The position numbers and the translations under genes are program-made. Positions 43,689 through 52,991 of a DNA stretch of 64,000 nucleotides are shown here, piece after piece. Position 1 is the first letter of the stretch, and each line of letters opens with the position of its first letter. Source of the stretch: Sinomonas sp. R1AF57 (lineage in GTDB: Bacteria; Actinomycetota; Actinomycetes; Actinomycetales; Micrococcaceae); NCBI RefSeq assembly GCF_002224485.1, contig NZ_CP022463.1, forward strand, positions 2,958,205-3,022,204. Reading direction: 5' to 3'. Under the pieces are notes generated by a model, which did no database searches, was not told the DNA's origin, and saw only the letters and a list, made by a program, of their open reading frames with translations.

Positions 43689-43710
43689 AGCCAGAAGGGA
43701 ACGAATCTCA

Positions 43711-45123
43711 GTGATTAATTCGATCAAGGCGACGGCCTCCGCCGACACCTCCATATCAAAAGAGACCAGCTCCAAGTTCAAACGCCGCTTCATGGTACGG
43801 CTTGTCGCTGTCTTCATCGGCGGGATGTTCCTCGACGGTTACATCCTCGGAATCATCGGCCCCGTCACCGGACCCATGCGGTCAGATCTCCAGCTCGACG
43901 CACTGTCTCTGGGCATGATCGCTGCAGGCCCGCTGGCTGGTATCTTCGTCGGCTCCCCGCTGGCCGGCTGGGCTACTGACAAGTTCGGGCGCAAGCCCAT
44001 GTTCCTCGTGGACATGGGCCTGTTCCTGGTCGCCTCGGCGGCTCAGTTCTTCGTAACCTCCGGAGACGGGGCCGTGATCCAGCTCGCCGCGATCCGGTTC
44101 TTCATGGGCGTCGCGATCGGCGGCGAGTACTCAATCGGCGGCCCACTGCTGTCAGAGTTCTCGCCTCCAAAGCTCCGCGGGCGACTGCTCGGGCTGACTC
44201 TGATCGCCTGGTACGTCGGTTTCATGATGGCATTCATCATCGGCACGCTCCTGCACGACGCCGGCACCCCATGGCGCCTCGTGATCGGCACGAGCACGAT
44301 ACTCGCATTCGCCCTGTTCCTCGCCCGCCTCGGCCTCCCCGAATCGCCGAGCTGGCTCATCACGAAGGGACGGCGTGAGGAAGCACTCGCGATCGCACGC
44401 CGATACGTCGAATCGCCCCAGATGCACCACAGCATCACCGAAGAGATCGATCTGCGAAAGATCCAGGAGGCCCAAGCCGCGCAGAGCAGGACCAAGATCA
44501 AGAGCGCCTCCGTCGGAATGCTGTTCTCGAGGCAGTACTGGCGCACGACCCTCTTCACCTCAGGTTTCTGGTTCTGCGCAGTCACTCCGTACTTCGCGAT
44601 CGCGACCTTCGCCGACGACGTGCTCAACCATTTCGGCTTCGGCGGCGGCTGGGCCGGCGGAGTGGGCCTGTCTGCACTTGCGACCGCGGGCGTTGTCACC
44701 ACCGTGCTTCTGATTGACAAGCTCGGCCGCCGAATCCTCACGGTGCCCGGGCAGTGGCTCTGCGCAGGAATCCTGCTGATCATCGGAGTCTGGACGGACG
44801 CACCGGCGATCCTCGTGCTCGTCCTGTTTCTCGCCTTCTCCTACTTCAACGCCGGCTACACCACGCTGACCCAGGTCTATCCGGCCGAGGTATTCCCCGG
44901 CCACCTGCGCGGCATCGGCATGGGCTTCGCCGCAGCCTTCAGCCGCATCGGAGCCGCACTGGGCACCTTCGCCCTGCCATGGGCGATCAGCAACATCGGC
45001 ATGGGCCCAAGCATGGTCATAGCTGCCGCCGTCGCATTGCTCGGCGCAGTCCTCTCACAGTGGCTCGCGCCTGAAACGAAGGGTCGCACCCTCGCCGAGA
45101 TCTCAGCAGACGTCTCCCACTGA
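43711..45123 (+). CDS. MFS transporter (sugar-porter/metabolite:H+ symporter type)
   Basis: A 470-residue permease with 12 predicted hydrophobic segments. GWATDKFGRKPMFLVDMG after TM2, LGLPESPSWLITKGRREEAL after TM6 and the C-terminal LAPETKGRTLAEI are the sugar-porter family marks. The GTG start at 43711 follows GAAGGGA. Its place in the betaine block and its shared operator suggest uptake of betaine, choline or dimethylglycine, although such quaternary amines more often use BCCT or ABC carriers. Substrate unproven. Confidence 0.82.
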   Translation: MINSIKATASADTSISKETSSKFKRRFMVRLVAVFIGGMFLDGYILGIIGPVTGPMRSDLQLDALSLGMIAAGPLAGIFVGSPLAGWATDKFGRKPMFLVDMGLFLVASAAQFFVTSGDGAVIQLAAIRFFMGVAIGGEYSIGGPLLSEFSPPKLRGRLLGLTLIAWYVGFMMAFIIGTLLHDAGTPWRLVIGTSTILAFALFLARLGLPESPSWLITKGRREEALAIARRYVESPQMHHSITEEIDLRKIQEAQAAQSRTKIKSASVGMLFSRQYWRTTLFTSGFWFCAVTPYFAIATFADDVLNHFGFGGGWAGGVGLSALATAGVVTTVLLIDKLGRRILTVPGQWLCAGILLIIGVWTDAPAILVLVLFLAFSYFNAGYTTLTQVYPAEVFPGHLRGIGMGFAAAFSRIGAALGTFALPWAISNIGMGPSMVIAAAVALLGAVLSQWLAPETKGRTLAEISADVSH

Positions 45124-45194
45124 CGTCGGGACTGCACGGTCACTTCGACTCAGAGCTAAGGCCGTCGGGCGGCCGGGTAACCGAGCCCAACATA

Positions 45195-45232
45195 CAGGAG
45201 GCCTTCGCCGCCACAGCGGCGAAGGCCTCCTT
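45195..45232. terminator. Hairpin terminator after the MFS gene
   Basis: AGGAGGCCTTCGCCGC and its exact complement form a 16-bp perfect stem around a 4-base loop (CACA), followed by TTCAT. It ends the betaine block before the NmrA-like gene. Confidence 0.85.
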
Positions 45233-45328
45233 CATGCGTCCAGGATGACATCAATAGGATCTCCTTCGCCCGGTGGGTGCACAGCAGCAACGGCCCCACT
45301 GGCCGCCGCCCGCCCGTAGGCTGTGGCC

Positions 45329-46072
45329 ATGAGGATCGCCGTCGTCGGGGCCACGGGCGTTGCCGGCGCCCACGTCGTAGCACGCCTGCGCCAGAAGGGC
45401 CTCGAGCCTGTCGGAATCTCGCGCTCGAGCGGCGTCGACCTCGTCACGGGCGGGGGACTCCCCGACGCCCTCGACGGCGTCGACATCGTCATCGACGCCT
45501 CGAGCCCCACGTCCCAGGATCCCAGGGTGAGCCGGTTCGACGCCGTCGTGCGCGCGGCCCGCCACCTCGCGCACGCCGCCGTCGAGGCGGGCGCGCGCCG
45601 GCTCGTGGTGCTGTCCATCGCGAACATCGAGAAGCCGGAGTTCGACGCGTTCGAGTACTACGTGGCCAAGCGCGACCAGGAGGACGCCGCGCGGGACAGC
45701 GGGCTCGAGGTGAGCATCGTCCGCTCAGCGCAGTGGTTCGAGTTCGCCGAGAACTCGAGCGCCGTGGTGTACGCCGAGGACCGCGTGACGGCGCAGGACT
45801 GGCTCATCCAGCCGGTCGCCGTCGGCAACGTCGCCGAGGTGCTCGTCCGCGAGGCGCTGCGCCGCACCGCACGCGATGCCACCATCGCCGGGCCCGAGGC
45901 CATCCGCCTGCCGGAGCTCGTGCGGCGCATCCTGGGCCGGCGCCACGACCCGCGGCGCGTCGACGCCGTCGCGCCCCCGCTCAGGGAGTTCGCGGACGGC
46001 GCCCTCCTCGCCGCGCCAGACACCGAGATCCTCGGGCCCGACGTCGCCGGCTGGCTCGCCAGCCGGGGGTAA
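45329..46072 (+). CDS. NmrA/atypical SDR NAD(P)-binding protein
   Basis: A 247-residue Rossmann protein. The cofactor motif MRIAVVGATGVAGAHVVARL is at the very N-terminus. VDIVIDASSPTS, ARRLVVLSIANIEKPEFDAF and YYVAKRDQEDAARDSGLEVSIVRS (in parts) follow the atypical-SDR pattern, with YxxxK in EYYVAKRDQ. Relatives are used as redox-sensing or quinone-reducing proteins. ATG 45329 is preferred over GTG 45323. Stand-alone gene, function unknown. Confidence 0.78.
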   Translation: MRIAVVGATGVAGAHVVARLRQKGLEPVGISRSSGVDLVTGGGLPDALDGVDIVIDASSPTSQDPRVSRFDAVVRAARHLAHAAVEAGARRLVVLSIANIEKPEFDAFEYYVAKRDQEDAARDSGLEVSIVRSAQWFEFAENSSAVVYAEDRVTAQDWLIQPVAVGNVAEVLVREALRRTARDATIAGPEAIRLPELVRRILGRRHDPRRVDAVAPPLREFADGALLAAPDTEILGPDVAGWLASRG

Positions 46073-46142
46073 CCACTCGCACGCAGCCAAGAGCACACCT
46101 CCGCCTCTGGCCCGCCGGCGCCGCCGCTGGTAGGCATGGGCC

Positions 46143-49100
46143 ATGACGCGCTCCCCCACGCTGGATGCGATGCAGCCGCCGTTCAAGGCGGTCATCTTCG
46201 ACCTGGACGGCGTCGTCACGGACACGGCGGCGGTGCACGAGAAGGCGTGGCGGGACCTGTTCGACGCGGCGCTGCAGGACGCGCGCGTTCCCCCGGGCGC
46301 GGACACGTCCCCGTTCCGGCGCAGCGACTACCTCGAGCACGTGGACGGACGGCCCCGCGAGGAGGGCGTGGCGGCGTTCCTCGCCTCGCGCGGGATCGAG
46401 CTGCCGCGCGGGACCGCTGCGGACGGGCCTGATGCCTGGACAGTCGCCGGTCTGGGGGCGCGCAAGAACGAGCTCTTCGCACGGCATCTGGCCGAGTCTG
46501 GCGTCGCGGTCTTCCCCGAGACCATGGACCTCCTCACCCGGCTCCGCGCCGGCCATGTCCCCGCGGTCCTGGCCAGCGCGAGCCGCAACGCGCGCCGGGT
46601 CCTCGCCGCGGCGCACCTCGAGGACGCGTTCGCCGCAGTGCTCGACGGCGTCGAGGCCGCGGAGCTGGGGCTGCCCGGGAAGCCGGAGCCGGACCTGTTC
46701 CTCGAGGCCGCGCGACGGGTCGGGGTGGACCCGTCCGAGGCGGTGGTCATCGAGGACTCCGAGGCCGGTGTGGCGGCAGGGCACCGGGGCGGGTTCGGCC
46801 TCGTGGTCGGCGTCGACCGCGCGGAGCGGCGCGCCGCGCTCGAGGAGGCGGGGGCCGACGTCGTGCTCCGCGACGTCGGCGAGCTGGACCTGGGCCTGGT
46901 GCTCGCCGACCCGCTGACCCTCGTCTATGAGGGGTACGACGCCGGCCACGAGGGCCACCGCGAGGCCCTCACCGTGCTCGGCAACGGGTATGTCGGCGTG
47001 CGCGGGGCCGCACCCGAGAGCAGCCGCGGCGGCGCTGGGTACCCGGGCACCTACCTGAGCGGTGTCTACAACCGCGTGGTCAACCAGGTCCAGGGCCAGG
47101 ACACCGAGGACGAGCACATGGTCAACGCGCCCAACTGGCTGCACCTGGACCTGCGGATCGGGAACGGGCCGTGGTGGTCCGAGGGCGGGCTGGCCCTGCG
47201 CCGCGAGCGCCGCACGCTCGACCTCGCTGCCGCGGTGCTGGTCCGCGAAGCGGACCTGGCGGACGACGCCGGGCGCCTCCTCCGCGTCCGGCAGCGCCGC
47301 TTCGTCTCGGTGGCGCAGCCGCAGCTCATGGCCCTCGAGACCACCGTGACCGCGCTGGGGTGGAGCGGCCGCGCGGTGGTGCGCAGCGGCGTCGAGACCG
47401 ATGTCGCCAACGAGAACGTGCTCGAGGACGCCCTCCTCGCGCGGCGGCACCTGCGCGACGTCACCCCCGCGGACGACGGCGAGGGGCCGCCCGGTGCGGG
47501 GATCCTCGCCGAGGCGGAGACGCTCCAGAGCGGGATCCGGATCGCCATCGCGCTGCGGCACGAGGTCGACGGGCGGGAGCCCGACGCCCCGGTGCGCGGG
47601 CAGGTGGGCGGGCTGCACTATGCCCAGTTCGCCCTCGCCCTGGCGGACGGCGTCCCGGTGGCCGTGACGAAGACCGCGGCCGTGACGACGTCACGCGACC
47701 GGGCGGCGTCGTCCGCGCGGACGGAGGCGGCCGCCGTCCTGCGTCGGGCCAGCGGCGGCTTCGATGCGCTCCTGGCCGAGCACGCGGCCGTGTGGGAGCG
47801 GATCCGGGCGCTCTTCACCGTCCGGATCGACGCCTCGCCCCACGTCCAGCTCGTGGTCAACCTCCACGTCTTCCACGTCCTGCAGGCCCTCGCGCCGTCC
47901 GTGACCGAGCTCGACGTCGGCGTCCCCGCCCGTGGCCTGCACGGCGAGGGGTACCGGGGGCACGTCTTCTGGGACGAGCTGTTCGTGCTGCCGCTCATCA
48001 CCTCGCGGATCCCCGCCGTCGCACGGTCCCTCCTCGCCTACCGGTGGCGGCGGCTGCCCGCGGCGCGCGAGGCCGCGGCGGCGCGGGGGCTCGCGGGCGC
48101 GCTGTTCCCCTGGCAGAGCGGCAGCGACGGGCGGGAGGAGACTCCGCGCTGGATCTTCAACCGCAGGTCCGGGCACTGGATCCCTGACGTGTCGCGGCTG
48201 CAGCGGCACGTGGGACTCGCGGTCGCCTTCAGCGCGTGGCAGTACTTCGAGGCGACGCAGGACAGGTTCTGGCTCCTGCGCCACGGCGCTGAGCTCATGG
48301 TCGAGGTGGCACGGCTGTTCGCGTCCATGGCCGAGTACGACTCCGCCGAGGACCGCTTCTACCTCCGCGGCGTCATGGGGCCTGACGAGTACCACACGGG
48401 ATACCCCCACCGGCAGGAGCCCGGGCTGGACGACAACGCCTACACCAACGTGATGGCGGCGTGGACATGCCTGCGCGCGTGCCGGGTCCTGGGCCTCGTG
48501 CGGGGCCACGACAGGGAGGACCTCATGGCGCGCCTCGGCATCCGCGAGGAGGAGGTCCATCGCTGGGAGCACCTCAGCCGGCGCATGGCCGTGCCGTTCC
48601 ACGACGGCCTGATCAGCCAGTTCGCCGGCTACGCGGACCTCGAGGAGCTGGACTGGGACGCCTACCGGGAGAAGTACCACAACATCGGCCGCCTCGACCT
48701 GATCCTCGAGGCCGAGGGAGACACCACCAACCGGTACCGGCTCGCGAAGCAGGCGGACACGCTCATGCTCGTGTACCTCCTGGGCCAGGAGGAGCTGCTG
48801 GCCCTCCTCGACCGGCTCGGGTACGGGTTCACGCCCCGGCAGCTGGACGAGACGGTGGACTACTACCTCGCCCGGACGGCGCACGGCTCGACACTGAGCC
48901 GGGTGGCGCACGCCTCGGTGCTCGCTGGGGTGGACCCGGAGCGCGCCTGGGAGACCTTCCGCGAGGTCCTCGACGCCGACCTCGACGACACCCAGGGCGG
49001 CACCACCCGCACCGGCGTCCATCTGGGGGCGATGGCGGGCTCGATCGATGTCGTGCAGCGCAGCTTCGCGGGGCTGCGCCTCACCGGCGACGCCCTCGTG

Positions 49101-49316
49101 TTCGCCCCCCGCCTGCCGCGGGAGGTGAGGTCGGTGGCGTTCCGGGTGCGGTACCGGGACCAGCTGCTCGACGTGAGCCTCGACCACCGCGCGCTCGAGG
49201 TCGCCTCCGCCCCCGGCGACGCCGCGCCCGTGCGCGTGCGCGTGGTCGGTGCCGACGGCGGCGGCGAGGTCCCGCTTGCGCCCGGGGAGAGGAGGAGGTT
49301 CGAGCTCCGGGAATGA
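46143..49316 (+). CDS. Beta-phosphoglucomutase/GH65 disaccharide phosphorylase fusion
   Basis: A 1057-residue two-enzyme chain. Residues ~14-240 are a HAD phosphomutase: nucleophile pair D20/D22 in FDLDGVVTDTAAVHEKAW, IEDSEAGVAAGH near the end. Residues ~265-1057 are glycoside hydrolase family 65, with general acid E749 in GVMGPDEYHTGYP and phosphate-site AHGSTLSRV. GH65 enzymes split maltose, trehalose, kojibiose or nigerose with phosphate to beta-glucose 1-phosphate, which the mutase turns into glucose 6-phosphate. The disaccharide cannot be read from sequence. Confidence 0.9.
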   Translation: MTRSPTLDAMQPPFKAVIFDLDGVVTDTAAVHEKAWRDLFDAALQDARVPPGADTSPFRRSDYLEHVDGRPREEGVAAFLASRGIELPRGTAADGPDAWTVAGLGARKNELFARHLAESGVAVFPETMDLLTRLRAGHVPAVLASASRNARRVLAAAHLEDAFAAVLDGVEAAELGLPGKPEPDLFLEAARRVGVDPSEAVVIEDSEAGVAAGHRGGFGLVVGVDRAERRAALEEAGADVVLRDVGELDLGLVLADPLTLVYEGYDAGHEGHREALTVLGNGYVGVRGAAPESSRGGAGYPGTYLSGVYNRVVNQVQGQDTEDEHMVNAPNWLHLDLRIGNGPWWSEGGLALRRERRTLDLAAAVLVREADLADDAGRLLRVRQRRFVSVAQPQLMALETTVTALGWSGRAVVRSGVETDVANENVLEDALLARRHLRDVTPADDGEGPPGAGILAEAETLQSGIRIAIALRHEVDGREPDAPVRGQVGGLHYAQFALALADGVPVAVTKTAAVTTSRDRAASSARTEAAAVLRRASGGFDALLAEHAAVWERIRALFTVRIDASPHVQLVVNLHVFHVLQALAPSVTELDVGVPARGLHGEGYRGHVFWDELFVLPLITSRIPAVARSLLAYRWRRLPAAREAAAARGLAGALFPWQSGSDGREETPRWIFNRRSGHWIPDVSRLQRHVGLAVAFSAWQYFEATQDRFWLLRHGAELMVEVARLFASMAEYDSAEDRFYLRGVMGPDEYHTGYPHRQEPGLDDNAYTNVMAAWTCLRACRVLGLVRGHDREDLMARLGIREEEVHRWEHLSRRMAVPFHDGLISQFAGYADLEELDWDAYREKYHNIGRLDLILEAEGDTTNRYRLAKQADTLMLVYLLGQEELLALLDRLGYGFTPRQLDETVDYYLARTAHGSTLSRVAHASVLAGVDPERAWETFREVLDADLDDTQGGTTRTGVHLGAMAGSIDVVQRSFAGLRLTGDALVFAPRLPREVRSVAFRVRYRDQLLDVSLDHRALEVASAPGDAAPVRVRVVGADGGGEVPLAPGERRRFELRE

Positions 49317-49324
49317 GGACAAAG

Positions 49325-49408
49325 TTCTGCTAGGCAGAAAACGTACTCTTCGTGGTGCTGCTGCATCTGCGAATACCGCGCTCCACATCCACTTTATATT
49401 CTGCAGAA
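49325..49408. promoter_or_regulatory. Two TTCTGC palindromes upstream of the hydroxylase gene
   Basis: TTCTGC-TAG-GCAGAA at 49325-49339 is a perfect palindrome eight bases after the previous stop. TTCTGCAGAA at 49399-49408, extended by CAGAA, is a second. Both lie in the AT-richer 177-bp region before the hydroxylase gene. They look like operator sites of a dimeric regulator, but no regulator gene is adjacent. Confidence 0.6.
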
Positions 49409-49493
49409 CAGAACACGTTGGCTCACGCGTGACAGCAGTCACTACCCTCGTAGAGAGGCCATCCCGACGGCCCTTCAACGACGAGGAGCACCC

Positions 49494-51428
49494 ATGCAGT
49501 TCTACCTAGACGGATACCGCCCCGGCGACCCGGAGGACTTCCCGGCAGCGCCGGGCATCGAGCCCCGTTCGGGCAGCGGCGAGCTTCCCGCCGAGGTGGA
49601 CGTGCTCGTCGTCGGCACGGGCCCCGCGGGTGTCGTCCTCGCGGCCCAGCTCGCGCAGTTCCCGGGCATCACGACCCGCGTCGTCGAGCGCCGCACCGGC
49701 CCCCTCGAGATCGGCCAGGCCGACGGCGTCGCCTGCCGCACCGTGGAGATGTTCAACGCGTTCGGCCTCGCGGAGAAGCTCATGCGCGAGGGGTACTGGG
49801 TCAACGAGACCACGTTCTGGGGCCCCGGCGAGGGCGAGGGGATCGCCCGCACCGGCCAGGTCCAGGACGTCGCAGAGGGCCTGTCCGAGTACCCGCACGT
49901 GATCGTCAACCAGGCGCGCATGCAGGAGTACCTGCTCGAGCGCATGCGCACCTCCTCCAGCCGCCTCGAGCCGGAGTACGGCCTCGAGGTCACCGATGTC
50001 CAGGTCCTCCCCGACGGCGGCGACCACCCCGTCAAGGTCACGCTCCAGCGCGAAGGCGGGGACACCGCCGTCGTGCGCGCCAAGTACGTGGTGGGGTGCG
50101 ACGGCGCACGGTCGGCGGTGCGGAAGTCGCTCGGGATCGATCTGCGCGGCGACGCGCGGAACCACGCGTGGGGCGTCATGGACGTGCTCGCCGTGACCGA
50201 TTTCCCCGACATCCGGAAGAAGTCCGTCATCCAGTCGCCCTCGGGCGGCAACATCCTCATCATCCCCCGCGAGGGCGGCTACCTCGTGCGCTTCTACGTG
50301 GACCTCGGCGACCTCGAGCCGGGCGACCGGGACGCCCGCAAGCGGTTCACCCGGGAGTCGATCGTCGAGGCGGCGCAGAAGGTCCTGCACCCCTACACCC
50401 TCGAGGTCAAGGACACGGCGTGGTGGAGCGTCTACGAGGTGGGCCAGCGCATCGCGGACCGGTTCGACGACGTGCTCCCCGAGGAGCGCGGCACCCGCAC
50501 CCCCCGGGTCTTCATCGCCGGCGACGCCTGCCACACCCACAGCGCCAAGGCCGGCCAGGGCATGAACGTCTCCATGCAGGACGGCTTCAACCTCGGCTGG
50601 AAGCTCGCCGCCGTGCTCGAGGGCCGCAGCCCCGAGTCCCTCCTGGACACCTACTCCGGCGAGCGCCGCCAGATCGCCCAGGACCTCATCGACTTCGACC
50701 TGCGCTTCTCCACCATGATGGCCGCCAAGCCGAAGGACCCCGCCCACCCCGAGGCCGGCGGCGTGGACCTCGAGGAGAAGCAGAAGATCTTCACCGAGGC
50801 CGGGCGGTTCACCGCCGGGTTCGCCACCGAGTACACGCCCGCCCTGCTCACCGGCGGCGCCGAGCACCAGGCCCTCGCCACCGGCTTCCCGATCGGCCAG
50901 CGCTTCTACTCGGCACCGGTGGTCCGCCTCGCCGACGCGAAGCCCGAGGGCCTCGGCCACGTGGCAGAGGCGGACGGGCGGTGGAGGATCTACGCCTTCG
51001 CCGGCGCCGAGGACCCCCACTCGCCCGAGTCCGGCATCGCGCAGTTCTGCCAGTTCCTCGGCGAGTCCGAGGACTCCCCCGTGCGGCGGTTCACCCCCGA
51101 GGGCGCCGACCCCGACGCCGTGTTCGACGTCCGGGCCGTGTTCCAGCAGGCGCACCGGGAGCTCGCGCTCGAGAAGCTGCCGGCGTTCCTCCTGCCGCGC
51201 AAGGGCCCGTTCGGGCTCGTGGACTACGAGAAGATGTTCGCCGCGGACCACAAGGGCGGCACGGACATCTTCGACGCGCGGGGCATCGACCGGAACCGGG
51301 GCGCCGTCGTGGTGGTGCGGCCGGACCAGTACGTGGCCCACGTCCTCCCGCTCGACGCGCACGCCGAGCTCACGGACTTCTTCGCCCGCTTCATGGCCCC
51401 GACGGCGCAGCTGGCGCAGGTCGGCTGA
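49494..51428 (+). CDS. FAD-dependent phenol/3-hydroxybenzoate-type hydroxylase
   Basis: A 644-residue group A flavin monooxygenase. The FAD motif is VVGTGPAGVVLAAQLAQFPG (~residues 37-56), the DG motif VGCDGARSAVRKSLG follows mid-protein, and the GD motif is FIAGDACHTHSAKAGQGMNV. The C-terminal ~180 residues are the thioredoxin-like dimerisation domain of phenol 2-monooxygenases. Length and overall shape match 3-hydroxybenzoate 4-monooxygenase (MobA type), giving protocatechuate. No ring-cleavage gene is adjacent, so substrate is uncertain. Ends at a strong hairpin. Confidence 0.82.
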   Translation: MQFYLDGYRPGDPEDFPAAPGIEPRSGSGELPAEVDVLVVGTGPAGVVLAAQLAQFPGITTRVVERRTGPLEIGQADGVACRTVEMFNAFGLAEKLMREGYWVNETTFWGPGEGEGIARTGQVQDVAEGLSEYPHVIVNQARMQEYLLERMRTSSSRLEPEYGLEVTDVQVLPDGGDHPVKVTLQREGGDTAVVRAKYVVGCDGARSAVRKSLGIDLRGDARNHAWGVMDVLAVTDFPDIRKKSVIQSPSGGNILIIPREGGYLVRFYVDLGDLEPGDRDARKRFTRESIVEAAQKVLHPYTLEVKDTAWWSVYEVGQRIADRFDDVLPEERGTRTPRVFIAGDACHTHSAKAGQGMNVSMQDGFNLGWKLAAVLEGRSPESLLDTYSGERRQIAQDLIDFDLRFSTMMAAKPKDPAHPEAGGVDLEEKQKIFTEAGRFTAGFATEYTPALLTGGAEHQALATGFPIGQRFYSAPVVRLADAKPEGLGHVAEADGRWRIYAFAGAEDPHSPESGIAQFCQFLGESEDSPVRRFTPEGADPDAVFDVRAVFQQAHRELALEKLPAFLLPRKGPFGLVDYEKMFAADHKGGTDIFDARGIDRNRGAVVVVRPDQYVAHVLPLDAHAELTDFFARFMAPTAQLAQVG

Positions 51429-51453
51429 GGCCAGCCGTCCGGCTGGTGAGGTG

Positions 51454-51489
51454 ACAGAGGGGGCCGCGCAGGAGCGCGGCCCCCTCTGT
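51454..51489. terminator. Hairpin terminator after the hydroxylase
   Basis: ACAGAGGGGGCCGCGC and its exact complement make a 16-bp stem with a 4-base loop. It lies between the hydroxylase and the convergent MFS gene and can serve both. Confidence 0.85.
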
Positions 51490-51533
51490 GCTGTGCGCGG
51501 TGCTGTGCGCGGAAGGTGCGCGGAGGCGCGGCG

Positions 51534-52796
51534 CTACACCGCGGCGTCGACGTTCCGCCGCCGCCCCGCCAGGTACCCGAAGGTCACGGCGCCGACCCCG
51601 ATCGCGAGGAACGCCCAGCCGGCGAGCGCGAACTGGCCGGTCGCGTTGTGGATCTGGGCCACGATGAGCGTCCCCAAAGAGCCCACGCCGTAGCCGACCC
51701 CCTGCATCATCCCGGAGAGGTGGACGGCGGTGTGCGGGTTGCGGGTGCGGAGCATGATCATGGTCAGCGCGACGGCGGTGAGGGCGCCCTGGCCGAGCCC
51801 GAGTAGCCCGATCCACACCCACACGAACTCGAGCGGGCCGAGGACGCTGAGCGCGAATCCGAGGGACGTCATGAGCGCGACCGTGACGTTGATGCCGCGC
51901 TGGTCCCACATCCGCGCGGCGAGTGTGGGCGCGAACAGGGAGCCGAGCATCTGGAGCAGGATCGAGACGGAGACCATCGCCCCGGCGCTGGCGCCGTCGA
52001 TCCCCCGCTCGCGCAGGATCGGGGCGAGCCACGCGAACACGCTGAACGAGGTCATCGCCTGGAAGAGCATGAAGAGGGTCACGTGCCAGGCCACCCGCGA
52101 GCGCCAGACGTTCGTGCCCCCGTGGTCCGCGCCGGCCCGGGCGCGCGGGGCACGCACCGCGACGGGGGCGAACAGGAGCACGACGGCGGCGGCCGGCGCA
52201 GCCCAGAACAGGAGCGCGGCGCTCCACTCGCCGGTGGCCTGGAAGACGGGATAGGTGAACCCGGCGCCGAGGGCGGCGGAGGCGCAGATCGCCGTCGTGT
52301 ACAGGCCGCCCATGAGGCCGAGCCGGTGGGCGAAGTCCTGCTTGACCTCGCTGGGGAGGATGACGTTGCACAGCGCGATCGCCGCCCCGCACAGCGCGGT
52401 GCCGACGATCAGGCCCGGCAGGTGCCCCGCGCTCCCCCACTCCGTGGGCCGGACGAGGAGGCCTCCGGTGAGCACCACCATGGCCCCGAGCAGCACGCGC
52501 TTGGAGCCGAACCGCCGCGAGAGCACCGGCGCAAGCGGTGCGAAGAGCCCCAGGAGCGTCACGGGCGCCGTCGTCAGCAGCGCGACAGCCCATTCGGGCA
52601 CCGTGCCGCTCGCGCGGATCTCGGTGAGGACGGCGGAGAAGCTCGAGAAGGCGGTGCGCAGGTTCAGCCCGATCAGCACGAGGCACAGGCCGAGGAACAC
52701 GAGCTTGCCCCGGCTCTGCCCGGCCGGCGGACGGAGCCCGGGGACCCTGCCCGTCCCTTGGGGGGAAGGCCCTTCGAGACGCGTGTTTCCGCTCAT
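51534..52796 (-). CDS. CynX/NimT-family MFS transporter
   Basis: A 420-residue permease with about 12 hydrophobic segments. LCLVLIGLNLRTAFSSFSAV in TM1 and GLFAPLAPVLSRRFGSKRVL after TM2 are the hallmarks of the CynX/NimT group (cyanate, 2-nitroimidazole). LLGLGQGALTAVALTMIMLR is in the C-terminal half. It may export a drug-like compound or import a small anion. It converges with the hydroxylase across a terminator, so a shared substrate is possible but not shown. Confidence 0.85.
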   Translation of the reverse strand: MSGNTRLEGPSPQGTGRVPGLRPPAGQSRGKLVFLGLCLVLIGLNLRTAFSSFSAVLTEIRASGTVPEWAVALLTTAPVTLLGLFAPLAPVLSRRFGSKRVLLGAMVVLTGGLLVRPTEWGSAGHLPGLIVGTALCGAAIALCNVILPSEVKQDFAHRLGLMGGLYTTAICASAALGAGFTYPVFQATGEWSAALLFWAAPAAAVVLLFAPVAVRAPRARAGADHGGTNVWRSRVAWHVTLFMLFQAMTSFSVFAWLAPILRERGIDGASAGAMVSVSILLQMLGSLFAPTLAARMWDQRGINVTVALMTSLGFALSVLGPLEFVWVWIGLLGLGQGALTAVALTMIMLRTRNPHTAVHLSGMMQGVGYGVGSLGTLIVAQIHNATGQFALAGWAFLAIGVGAVTFGYLAGRRRNVDAAV

Positions 52797-52991
52797 GGGC
52801 GCGGTGTCACCTCGGCCGCGCCGATCACTTCTGCCATAGGGACGAGCCTACCGGCCGGTACCCCGCGGCCGGCTTCCCGGCCGGGCTCACCCCGCCTGAT
52901 CGGGCTGTTGACTCGCCCACACCGGCGGGACGTAAATAGCTGCAAGAAGCTGCCCAGGGGGCCACAGGGCCGGGATTCCCGAGGGGGCGAC

